Source: an uncultured Lachnospiraceae bacterium
Lineage (GTDB): Bacteria; Bacillota; Clostridia; Lachnospirales; Lachnospiraceae
DNA: 32,477 nt
NCBI GenBank assembly: GCA_910577275.1
Contig: CAJTMW010000002.1
Span: forward strand, 223,817 to 256,293
Direction: 5' to 3'
The position numbers were made by a program, and so were the translations under genes. Of the stretch, positions 8,273 through 15,794 are shown piece after piece (within the stretch, counting starts at the first letter, position 1; the number at the start of each line of letters is the position of its first letter). A model generated the notes under the pieces. The model saw only the letters and a list, made by a program, of their open reading frames with translations, ran no database searches and was not told the origin of the DNA.

Positions 8273-9289
8273 ATGGCCAAAAGCGTTGATGAAAGTATAA
8301 GCGGGGTTCAGAAAGCCGCTATTTTGCTGATTGCTTTGGGACCTGAGAAGTCAGCATCTATTTTTAAGCATTTGAAGGAAGAGGAAATTGAAGAACTGAC
8401 GCTGGAAATAGCCAATACCAGAAGCGTCACTCCTCAGGTAAAGGAAGAAATTATAGAAGAATTTTATCAGGTGTGTCTTGCGCAGCAGTATATTGCGGAA
8501 GGCGGTATTTCTTACGCAAAAGAGCTTCTGGAGAAGGCTCTCGGCTCCGAGCGCGCTATGAGCGTCATCGGAAAGCTGACCGCCTCCCTGCAGGTAAAGC
8601 CTTTCGAGTTTGTGAGAAAGACAGACGCCACCCAGCTGCTTAACTTTATTCAGGATGAGCATCCGCAGACGATTGCCCTTATATTGTCTTACCTTTCTCC
8701 CCAGCAGGCAGCCATGATTGTATCGGCTCTGCCGCCTGAGAGGCAGGCCGACGTGGCGAGAAGAATTGCCGTGATGGACAGAACCAGCCCGGATGTGGTG
8801 AAGGAAGTGGAAAAAGTGCTGGAATCAAAGCTTGCATCTTTGGTAAATCAGGATTACACCATTATCGGCGGTGTGGATGCAGTAGTGGATATCTTAAATA
8901 CAGTGGACCGCGGGACAGAGAAACATATCATGGAAACTCTGGAAGTGGAAGAACCGGAGCTGGCGGACGAAATCAGAAAGAAAATGTTCGTATTCGAGGA
9001 TATTCTTCTTCTGGACGACCGCGCGATTCAGAGAGTGCTGCGTGACGTTGAGAACAGCGACCTCGGTCTTGCGCTTAAGAGCGCCAACGACCAGGTACAG
9101 AGCGCAATCTTTAATAACCTGTCCAAGCGTCTTGCCGTTATGATTAAGGAGGACATGGAATTTATGGGTCCTGTGAAGATGAAAGACGTGGAGGAAGCAC
9201 AGCAGAAGATTGTAAGTATTATCAGAAAGCTGGAAGAGGCCGGCGAGATTGTCATTTCAAGAGGCGGAGGTGACGAAATCGTTGTATAG
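8273..9289 (+). CDS. fliG: flagellar motor switch protein FliG
   Basis: FliG is the C-ring protein that meets the stator MotA and transmits torque. The 338 residues match the family. The N-terminal domain (about 1-100, GVQKAAILLIALGPEKSA) binds FliF; the middle has the EHPQTIALILSYL motif near residue 128 and binds FliM; the C-terminal domain has the charged torque helix DDRAIQRVLRDVENSDLGLALK. The sequence is intact. The ATG follows GAGGAATACGGGC. The 3' end overlaps the fliH start by 8 bases if the TTG at 9282 is used. Confidence 0.98.
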   Translation: MAKSVDESISGVQKAAILLIALGPEKSASIFKHLKEEEIEELTLEIANTRSVTPQVKEEIIEEFYQVCLAQQYIAEGGISYAKELLEKALGSERAMSVIGKLTASLQVKPFEFVRKTDATQLLNFIQDEHPQTIALILSYLSPQQAAMIVSALPPERQADVARRIAVMDRTSPDVVKEVEKVLESKLASLVNQDYTIIGGVDAVVDILNTVDRGTEKHIMETLEVEEPELADEIRKKMFVFEDILLLDDRAIQRVLRDVENSDLGLALKSANDQVQSAIFNNLSKRLAVMIKEDMEFMGPVKMKDVEEAQQKIVSIIRKLEEAGEIVISRGGGDEIVV

Positions 9290-10136
9290 TAACCTTTATA
9301 AAGCGGGCTGGGTCGTGGTAAACGGCGACACCCGCATGATAGATTCCAATGAACGGGCGAATTCCCGTATAAGAGAAGCTTTCAGGGAGAGAAATCTCCA
9401 GGAAGGCGTTTCAGGCGAAGAAGGCGACGGATTTACCGCAGGGCTTCACGCGGAGGAAGTCGAGGCCCTTCTTGACCCTGACAGCGAAAGCGTTCTTTTT
9501 AAGAACATGTCCAAACAGGAACAGGAAGAAATTTACCGTCAGCTCGAGGAGGCAAAGGCGGAGCTTGAGCAGACAAGAAACGAAGCCGAAAGAATGATGG
9601 CGGAGGCCGAAAGCCAGATAGAAAGTATGCGCGCCGCAGCTTATGAGGAAGCAAAGGCAAAAGGATATCAGGACGGCTATAACAGCGGAATGGCGCAGGT
9701 TCAGACCATGAAGGATGAGTGGAGCGCTAAAAAGGCGCAGCTTGAAGCGGATTATCAGCAGATGGTGGAGGAATTAGAGCCGGCCTTTGTGGAAACCCTG
9801 ACAGGCGTCTACGAACATATTTTCAATGTGGATTTGAGTATCTATGAGGGACTTGTCACCAATCTGGTGATGGACACCATGCTCAGAGCCGGTAATGCTT
9901 CCAATTATATTGTGCATGTTTCAAAGCAGGATTATCCTCAGGTGATAAAGGAAAAGGAAAGAATTCTTGAGGGAACCGGAACTCTGGCGGAACGCCTGGA
10001 GATTATATCGGATATGACGCTTGCGCCCTCCGGGTGTATGATTGAGACAGAAAACGGCGTGTACGACTGTTCTCTTGGCACAGAGCTGGAGGAGCTGGGG
10101 AGGAGGCTGCGGCTTCTTTCCTACAATAAACAGTAA
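9282..10136 (+). CDS. fliH: flagellar assembly protein FliH
   Basis: FliH is the peripheral stalk of the export ATPase; it holds and restrains FliI. The protein has about 284 residues, with a charged middle coiled coil (about 80-160, with runs of Glu, Gln and Ala) and a C-terminal domain that binds FliI. The start is uncertain. The long frame opens at a TTG at 9249, inside fliG. The perfect anti-16S match GGAGGTGA (9266-9273) lies 8 bases before a TTG at 9282, giving LYSNLYKAGWVVVN, so I chose that start. A GTG at 9270 overlaps the same ribosome binding site. Conservation is low, so the call leans on the position between fliG and fliI and on the coiled-coil character. Confidence 0.88.
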   Translation: MYSNLYKAGWVVVNGDTRMIDSNERANSRIREAFRERNLQEGVSGEEGDGFTAGLHAEEVEALLDPDSESVLFKNMSKQEQEEIYRQLEEAKAELEQTRNEAERMMAEAESQIESMRAAAYEEAKAKGYQDGYNSGMAQVQTMKDEWSAKKAQLEADYQQMVEELEPAFVETLTGVYEHIFNVDLSIYEGLVTNLVMDTMLRAGNASNYIVHVSKQDYPQVIKEKERILEGTGTLAERLEIISDMTLAPSGCMIETENGVYDCSLGTELEELGRRLRLLSYNKQ

Positions 10137-10148
10137 TTAAGGACGAAG

Positions 10149-11489
10149 GTGGAATACTCATTGACGACACCGGATATCAATTTTTTAAAATACATAAATA
10201 TAACAGGAGAAAATCTGTTTAAGGTCAGCGGAAGGGTAGTAAACGTAGTGGGTCTTACTATCGAATCGGCAGGCCCTTCTGCAAAGCTTGGGGATATCTG
10301 CCGGGTTTATCCGGTAACATCGGAAAACTCCCATCCGGCTCTGGCCGAGGTGGTAGGCTTTAAAGAGGGAAAAATCCTCCTGATGCCCTATCAGAACGTG
10401 GAGGGAATCGGGCCCGGAAGCATCGTGGAAAATACGTGCGCTCCGCTGAAAATCAGGGTGAGCGGCGGACTTTTAGGGTGCACGCTGGACGGACTTGGAA
10501 GAATCGACGGACAGGAGCCGGCTGCCGGGGCGGAATATACGGTGGAGGCTATGCCTCCCGACCCTATGAGCAGAAAAATTATAGATGAAGTCCTTCCTCT
10601 TGGCGTAAAAGCCGTGGATGGACTTATTACTGTGGGAAAAGGACAGAGAATCGGTATTTTTGCCGGTTCCGGCGTGGGCAAGTCTACTCTTATGGGTATG
10701 TTTGCAAGAAATACCAGGGCTGATATCAACGTGATTGCCCTGATTGGCGAGCGGGGCAGAGAGGTTCGCGAGTTTATAGAAAGGGATTTGGGCCCCGAGG
10801 GCATGAAGCGCTCGGTGGTGGTGGTTGCAACTTCTGACAAACCGGCATTAGAGCGCAAGAAAGCGGCGCAGACGGCTACGGCCATTGCGGAATATTTCAG
10901 GGACCAGGGAAAGGATGTCCTTCTTATGATGGATTCCCTGACCCGTTTTTCCATGGCGCAGCGTGAAATCGGCCTTGCCAGCGGGGAACCGCCGGTATCA
11001 AGAGGCTATCCTCCCAGCGTGTACTCCGAGATGCCAAAGCTTTTAGAGAGGGCGGGGAGGTCTGATAAGGGCTCCATCACTGGCCTGTACACGGTTCTGG
11101 TGGACGGCGACGATTTTAACGAGCCGATTACGGACACGGCGCGAAGCATTCTGGACGGACATATTATGCTGGACAGGAAGCTGGCGCATAAAAATCATTA
11201 TCCCGCAATAGACGTTTTGCAGAGCATTTCAAGATGTATGAGCCAGATTGCGCAGCGGGGACATAAAAGCTATGCGGGCAGGCTCAAAAATGTGCTTGCT
11301 ACATACAATGAAGCGGAGGATTTGATTAATATCGGGGCATACAAGGCGGGGAGCAATCCGGGAATTGATTATGCCATTCAGAAGATAGAGGAAGTCAATC
11401 AGTTTTTGATGCAGGAAGTAAACGAAAAGTTTTCTTTCGAGGAGTCGGTAGGGCTTTTGGAAGCGATTTTTGCCGACGGAGCGGAGTAA
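10149..11489 (+). CDS. fliI: flagellum-specific ATPase FliI
   Basis: FliI is the hexameric ATPase of the flagellar type III export apparatus, related to the F1 beta subunit. The 446 residues include a Walker A AGSGVGKST with K178, the catalytic Glu region LIGERGREVREF, Walker B VLLMMDSLTRFSMAQRE and the ASGEPPVSRGYPPSVYSEMP stretch typical of FliI. The GTG start at 10149 follows TTAAGGACGAAG; a TTG at 10161 behind AAGGTGGA is a possible alternative. It overlaps nothing and sits 12 bases behind fliH. Confidence 0.97.
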   Translation: MEYSLTTPDINFLKYINITGENLFKVSGRVVNVVGLTIESAGPSAKLGDICRVYPVTSENSHPALAEVVGFKEGKILLMPYQNVEGIGPGSIVENTCAPLKIRVSGGLLGCTLDGLGRIDGQEPAAGAEYTVEAMPPDPMSRKIIDEVLPLGVKAVDGLITVGKGQRIGIFAGSGVGKSTLMGMFARNTRADINVIALIGERGREVREFIERDLGPEGMKRSVVVVATSDKPALERKKAAQTATAIAEYFRDQGKDVLLMMDSLTRFSMAQREIGLASGEPPVSRGYPPSVYSEMPKLLERAGRSDKGSITGLYTVLVDGDDFNEPITDTARSILDGHIMLDRKLAHKNHYPAIDVLQSISRCMSQIAQRGHKSYAGRLKNVLATYNEAEDLINIGAYKAGSNPGIDYAIQKIEEVNQFLMQEVNEKFSFEESVGLLEAIFADGAE

Positions 11490-11492
11490 CAG

Positions 11493-11933
11493 ATGGCCAG
11501 ATTTAGATACCGGATGCAGAGTATTCTGAACATTAAGGAAAAAATGGAAGAGCAGGCAAGGATGGAATTTGCCGCCGCCAGAATGCGTCTGGACGAGGAA
11601 GAACTGAAATTACAGGCTTTAATTGAGAGAAAAGAGAGCTATGAGGAGCAGGGAAGGGAGCTTCGCCGCCATGCGCTCAAGGTGATGGATATCATGGAAA
11701 ACCGCCAGGCAATCGGCGTGATAGACGAATTCATACTGGTCCAGAGAGAGCAGATAAGAATTGCGGAAAGAGCCCTTGAGAACGCCCGCGACAAGCTTAA
11801 AACCGCCATGCAGGAGAGCAAGACCCAGGAAAGGCTGCGGGAGAAGGCTTTTGAAGAATTCATGCGGGAGGAAAATGCCCGGGAGGCCAAGGAAGTGGAT
11901 GAGCTTGTCAGTTATACTCATGGCAGCAGATAA
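11493..11933 (+). CDS. fliJ: flagellar export protein FliJ
   Basis: FliJ is the central stalk of the export ATPase, similar to F1 gamma. The 146 residues are almost wholly alpha-helical and charged, forming two antiparallel coiled-coil helices (for example LQALIERKESYEEQGRELRR and RIAERALENARDKLKTAMQE). Sequence identity in the family is always low, so length, coiled coil and the place 3 bases behind fliI carry the call. The ATG follows GGAGCGGAGTAACAG within the fliI end. Two hairpins follow the stop. Confidence 0.92.
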   Translation: MARFRYRMQSILNIKEKMEEQARMEFAAARMRLDEEELKLQALIERKESYEEQGRELRRHALKVMDIMENRQAIGVIDEFILVQREQIRIAERALENARDKLKTAMQESKTQERLREKAFEEFMREENAREAKEVDELVSYTHGSR

Positions 11934-11938
11934 CAAAC

Positions 11939-11998
11939 GCCGTCACGCTCCGCGAGTCGGCTTATTGTAAGATAGTCTGATGCCGCCGTCAGCGGCAT
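11939..11998 (+). other. two intergenic RNA hairpins after fliJ
   Basis: The 86-base gap between fliJ and the next gene can form two stems. GCCG (11939-11942) pairs with CGGC (11958-11961), and inside it C-x-CGC pairs with GCG-x-G around a TCC loop, with two mismatches. ATGCCGC (11980-11986) pairs perfectly with GCGGCAT (11992-11998) around CGTCA. No T-run follows either, so these are not ordinary terminators; they may slow or process the transcript. Confidence 0.5.
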
Positions 11999-12019
11999 GG
12001 AGAAAGTGGGATATAAAAT

Positions 12020-12904
12020 ATGCCAAAGGTTGATGAAGCAGTTTTGGACGATGCGAAGCTGGATGCGCAGAGTCTGAAGGAAGAAAAGAAAAAACTTAAG
12101 AAGGAAAAGAAAGAGCAGCGTAAGGCGGCGAAGGAAAGGGCAAGGGAGCTTGCCGACCAGGAGGAGGAGCTGATGGACGGAGAGGGCTCCGGCAACGGTT
12201 CCGTTTTTCTGGTAACCTTCATTATCGTCCTTATCTGGATTGCAATTTTGTGTCTGGTAGTCAAGCTGGACTTCGGCGGTTTCGGGAGCAATGTGCTTAC
12301 GCCGATTCTTAAGGATGTGCCGGTGGTGAATATGATTCTGCCGAAAGGCAACGCCGGCATGGTGACGGAGGACGGCGAAGGCGAGGCCTATGCGGGCTAT
12401 GACAGCATTCAGGACGCAGTTGATTATATCAAGGAGCTGGAGCTGGAGCTTGAGCGCGCGCAGTCGGCCCAGAGCGCAAGCGCGGAGGAAGTAAACCGGC
12501 TTGAAGCCGAGGTGGAGCGCCTTGAAACCTTTGAGGACAGCCAGGTGGAATTCCAGAGAATCAAGACGGAATTTTATGAGGAAGTGGTCTATGCGGATAA
12601 GGGACCCGGCATAGAGGAATACAGAAAGTATTATGAGGAAATGGACCCGGCAACCGCCGAGTATCTCTATAAACAGGTAGTTACGCAGTTGCAGGAAAGC
12701 GATGAGATTACCACATTTGCTTCCGCATATTCTTCCATGAAACCCAAGGCGGCCGCCGCTATTTTTGAAGAGATGACAGATAATCTGGATTTGGCCGTAA
12801 GGATACTGGGGGCAATGAGCGCAGAGGACAGGGGTAAGATATTAGCGGTGATGGATACGGAAATTGCCGCCAGAATCACCAAGTTAATGGACCCCGAATC
12901 TTAA
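12020..12904 (+). CDS. MotE/YlxF-like single-pass membrane protein of the flagellar operon
   Basis: The protein has 294 residues. A very charged cytoplasmic N-terminus (about 1-60, rich in Lys and Glu) is followed by one membrane helix (about 61-83, VFLVTFIIVLIWIAILCLVV), a coiled coil (about 137-175) and a C-terminal MgtE-N/FliG-middle-like helical domain (AYSSMKPKAAAAIFEEM and LGAMSAEDRGKILAVMD). This layout and the position between fliJ and fliK match Bacillus YlxF and the MotE family, proposed chaperones for a periplasmic stator or stalk protein. The exact role in Clostridia is unknown. The ribosome binding site is weak (GGAG far upstream). The family assignment is from architecture and synteny. 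Confidence 0.78.
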   Translation: MPKVDEAVLDDAKLDAQSLKEEKKKLKKEKKEQRKAAKERARELADQEEELMDGEGSGNGSVFLVTFIIVLIWIAILCLVVKLDFGGFGSNVLTPILKDVPVVNMILPKGNAGMVTEDGEGEAYAGYDSIQDAVDYIKELELELERAQSAQSASAEEVNRLEAEVERLETFEDSQVEFQRIKTEFYEEVVYADKGPGIEEYRKYYEEMDPATAEYLYKQVVTQLQESDEITTFASAYSSMKPKAAAAIFEEMTDNLDLAVRILGAMSAEDRGKILAVMDTEIAARITKLMDPES

Positions 12905-12928
12905 GAAATCTGCCTCTTAAACCGATAT
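12902..12928 (+). promoter_or_regulatory. candidate sigma-28 (SigD) promoter before fliK
   Basis: TAAG (12902-12905), 15 bases, ACCGATAT (12921-12928). The known Firmicutes SigD consensus is TAAA-N15-GCCGATAT, so 10 of 12 fixed bases match and the spacing is exact. It overlaps the stop codon of the MotE-like gene and would start transcription near 12935, about 80 bases before fliK. It would give late, SigD-driven expression of fliK, flgD and flgE on top of the main operon promoter. Confidence 0.5.
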
Positions 12929-12949
12929 ATATGTTGGACCTTGAAAAAG

Positions 12950-12994
12950 AGTCTTGGGCAGTTTCCAGCCCTGAAGTACGGAAACTGTACGACT
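12950..12994 (+). other. stem-loop in the fliK leader
   Basis: CAGTTTCC (12959-12966) pairs perfectly with GGAAACTG (12980-12987), and AGTC (12950-12953) pairs with GACT (12991-12994) across a small internal loop, giving about 12 bp. An alternative GGGC/GCCC pairing (12956-12959 with 12968-12971) would compete with it. The structure ends 9 bases before the AGGAGG ribosome binding site (13004-13009) of fliK. It is not a T-run terminator and matches no riboswitch I recognise. Confidence 0.5.
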
Positions 12995-13016
12995 TATAAA
13001 GACAGGAGGGATGTAA

Positions 13017-14420
13017 ATGACCAGTGCACCTGTAAAGGAGGTAAACTCCCTGATGAATTTTCTGGGAGGAAACAATCCTGCAAAAACAGGCACAGCCAGC
13101 CAGGCGGGCGGCTTTGGGGATTTGATGAGTAAAACCCAGAGCAATCTTGCAGGCAGACAGAAACAGCTTCAGGCAGCCGGAGGCGCAGGAAAAACATCGG
13201 CGGCGGATTTACTGAAAAGCCATATTGACAGCACAGCCAGCCAGCCGGTAAAAGAGCCGGTACAAAACAGTCAGCCGGCGAAAGAAACGGGCAGGACAGA
13301 GGTTACGGACGCGAAAGCGGAGGCAGTAACGGATGCCGGCAAAGAGGTGGTAAAAGAGGTTGCGAAGGAGCTTGGCGTTACGGAGGAACAGGTGGAGCAG
13401 GCAATGGAGGAGCTTGGGCTTTCCGCTTACTCGCTTTTTGACCCGGCCAACATGACGCAGCTGGTACTTGCCCTTTCCGGCGAGGACGCGGCAGCGCTTC
13501 TTACGGATGAAAATCTGCTTGCCAGCCTACAGGACCTGATTGACATGGCAGCCGGTATCATGGATGGGCTCGCCGGGGAAATGGATTTAAGCCCGGAGGA
13601 GATGAGCGCCTTGATTGAGGAACTGCAGAAGCGTCTTGGCGGAGAGGTTGAAGCCGTGGAAGAACAGCCCCGTATTACGGTGGAAGTGCAGGACGGCGAC
13701 GATACCATAACCCTTGCCGCTGACGAAAACGGCAATACCATTAAAACCGTGGATGTGGTATCACAGAAGCCGGAGGATAACACCGCGGGCAACCAGGCAG
13801 GAGAACAGGAGAAAAAGGGCGGCGAGGGCAGAGAGCATGAAAATGCGCTTCATGCGGGAAACAGCTTAAATGACGCCGCGCTTCAGAACACCGCTCAGAC
13901 AGCGGAGATTCCTTTTGAGGAGATGACGCCCCATTTCAGCGAGCAGACTCGGGATATTATGAACCAGATTCTGGATTATATGAAACTCCAGTTACGGCCG
14001 GGAATGGACCAGCTTGAGATGCAGCTTCATCCGGCAAGCCTCGGAACAGTACATATTCAGATTGTTTCCAGAGGTGGAGAGGTTACCGCACAGTTCCATG
14101 TACAGAACGAGGCCGTGAAGGCGGCGCTTGAAAGCCAGATATCCACGCTCCAGGAAAATTTAAGGGAGCAGGGAGTGAAGGTGGAGGCCGTTTCGGTGAC
14201 GGTGGAAAGCCACGGATTTGAGAGCAATCTCTGGCAGGGACAGGAAAGAGGCGACGACAGTGCTTCCGCGGGAAACAAAAACGGAAGAAGGTCACCCAGA
14301 AGAATCAACTTAAACGAGCTGGATATAAACGGTATGGCCGAGGAGGAGGCAAGCGAGGAGGATTTGCTTGCGGCTAAAATGATGGAAGTTAACGGGAATA
14401 CCGTGGACTATACCGCGTAA
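13017..14420 (+). CDS. fliK: flagellar hook-length control protein FliK
   Basis: FliK is exported during hook growth, measures hook length and switches export from hook to filament proteins through FlhB. The 467 residues have a long low-complexity N-terminal and middle region rich in Ala, Glu, Gln and Thr, as expected for a molecular ruler. The conserved C-terminal Flg_hook domain (about 310-395) contains LQLRPGMDQLEMQLHPASLG followed by VHIQI and a helix with ALESQISTLQENLREQG. The ATG has a strong AGGAGG 7 bases upstream. It follows the candidate SigD promoter and precedes flgD. Confidence 0.94.
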   Translation: MTSAPVKEVNSLMNFLGGNNPAKTGTASQAGGFGDLMSKTQSNLAGRQKQLQAAGGAGKTSAADLLKSHIDSTASQPVKEPVQNSQPAKETGRTEVTDAKAEAVTDAGKEVVKEVAKELGVTEEQVEQAMEELGLSAYSLFDPANMTQLVLALSGEDAAALLTDENLLASLQDLIDMAAGIMDGLAGEMDLSPEEMSALIEELQKRLGGEVEAVEEQPRITVEVQDGDDTITLAADENGNTIKTVDVVSQKPEDNTAGNQAGEQEKKGGEGREHENALHAGNSLNDAALQNTAQTAEIPFEEMTPHFSEQTRDIMNQILDYMKLQLRPGMDQLEMQLHPASLGTVHIQIVSRGGEVTAQFHVQNEAVKAALESQISTLQENLREQGVKVEAVSVTVESHGFESNLWQGQERGDDSASAGNKNGRRSPRRINLNELDINGMAEEEASEEDLLAAKMMEVNGNTVDYTA

Positions 14421-14498
14421 CGGCAGTTTGGAAAGCAGAAATCAAGTATGCGCACAGTCAGGAAAGATTCAGACGGGATGCGCAGGAAAGGAGTAAAT

Positions 14499-15251
14499 AT
14501 GGCAGTTAGTGCAGTAGTAAAAGACGGGCAGCTGGTGGAGAGCGCTTCCGAAAATTCGGTCAAGAAATCCGCAGCCAAAAACGGCATGGATAAGGATGCT
14601 TTCTTACAGCTTTTAGTGGCGCAGATGAAGTATCAGGACCCGTTGGAGCCTACCTCAAACACGGAGTACATTTCCCAGTATGCAACCTTTTCACAGGTGG
14701 AGCAGATGCAGAACATGGCTGCGACCATGGAGCTTTCAAGAGCGTCCGCTATGGTTGGAAAGATGGTGGAGGTTCAGACCAAGGATAAGAACGGCGACGC
14801 GGCGGTTATTCAGGGCGTGGTTGAATATGTGACCTACGAGAATAACAAGGCTTTCGTATCTATCGACGGTAATCTGTATTCAGCGGACGACGTGCATGCG
14901 GTAATCGACGACGCATATCAGGTAGCCTTTGAGCTTGCATCGGCGTTCATTAAGGCAATGGATAAGCTGCCGAGTCTCGGCGAACTTTCAATCAAGGATA
15001 AGGAAGCCGTAGATGCGTTACAGGAAGGCTTTAACAAGATGTCGGCTTACCAGCAGGGCTTCATCAGCGACGAGTATATCAAGAAGCTTCAGAAATACGT
15101 AGAGCGTATGGCGGAGATTGTTAAGGTTGAAGGCGAAGGCAACGGTGAAGGCGAAGACGGCGACAAAACCGAAGGCGGGGATAAGACCGAAGGAACCGAG
15201 GGCGATAACAAGACCGAGGGAAGTGAAGGCGGAGACGCCGGCGGCGAGTAA
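14499..15251 (+). CDS. flgD: flagellar hook assembly (capping) protein FlgD
   Basis: FlgD caps the growing hook and is needed for addition of FlgE. I start it at the ATG at 14499, 5 bases after AAAGGAG; an upstream in-frame ATG at 14448 lacks a good ribosome binding site. That gives 250 residues. The N-terminal FlgD domain is clear: DKDAFLQLLVAQMKYQDPLEP, then YISQYATFSQVEQMQNM. The middle part (MVGKMVEVQTKDKNGD to about residue 140) looks like a reduced core domain, followed by a helical part. The final ~41 residues are an acidic Gly/Glu/Lys-Thr tail with DKTEG-like repeats, unusual for FlgD. Confidence 0.95.
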   Translation: MAVSAVVKDGQLVESASENSVKKSAAKNGMDKDAFLQLLVAQMKYQDPLEPTSNTEYISQYATFSQVEQMQNMAATMELSRASAMVGKMVEVQTKDKNGDAAVIQGVVEYVTYENNKAFVSIDGNLYSADDVHAVIDDAYQVAFELASAFIKAMDKLPSLGELSIKDKEAVDALQEGFNKMSAYQQGFISDEYIKKLQKYVERMAEIVKVEGEGNGEGEDGDKTEGGDKTEGTEGDNKTEGSEGGDAGGE

Positions 15252-15314
15252 AGGATATACGAAGCCGCATATAAACAGCAGGATGCGTGATAACTACTCA
15301 GGGAGGAGAAGGAC

Positions 15315-15716
15315 ATGAAGGTTCAGAAAAACGGATTCCTTTCCATTGAGCAGCTGCAGGATAAGTACTTAACCCCGGCAGGCAAAGGCAATGCCAAAAC
15401 GCTGACCGCGGGAGGAAAGTCCTTTCAGGAAATTCTGGAAGGCAGCCAGGTAAATGCGCCGGGAGAGGTAAGATTCTCCAAGCATGCCGCAGGAAGACTT
15501 GCAGACCGCAATATCGAGCTGACGGGCAGTCAGATGGAACGTCTGCAGGAAGGCGCGCAGAAAGCGCAGGAAAAGGGAATCAGGGAATCTTTGGTAATCG
15601 TTGACCAGCTTGCATTCATTGTGAATATACCGAACAATACTGTTGTTACGGCAATGAATCATGGCGACACAGCGGAAAACATTTTTACGAACATAGACGG
15701 AGCCGTAATTATTTAG
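15315..15716 (+). CDS. flagellar operon protein, TIGR02530 family
   Basis: This 133-residue protein carries the family motif FSKHAAGRLADRNIELT (about residues 54-70) and the end pattern DQLAFIVNIPNNTVVTAMN. Members of TIGR02530 are found only between flgD and flgE in Firmicutes and Thermotoga flagellar operons; their biochemical role is not established. There is no signal peptide or membrane segment. The ATG follows GGGAGGAGAAGGAC. Co-transcription with flgD and flgE is likely, and a hook-assembly role is inferred from position only. Confidence 0.88.
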   Translation: MKVQKNGFLSIEQLQDKYLTPAGKGNAKTLTAGGKSFQEILEGSQVNAPGEVRFSKHAAGRLADRNIELTGSQMERLQEGAQKAQEKGIRESLVIVDQLAFIVNIPNNTVVTAMNHGDTAENIFTNIDGAVII

Positions 15717-15794
15717 CCGGACCTTTGGGAGGCAGCAGGTTCCTGACTGACAGAAGGAACATACGGCAACTACTTTAAGGAGGTCATTTTAGCT

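Noticed and set aside
10391..10954. Reverse-strand 187-residue frame opposite fliI
   Set aside because: It is a shadow of the conserved ATPase core on the plus strand.
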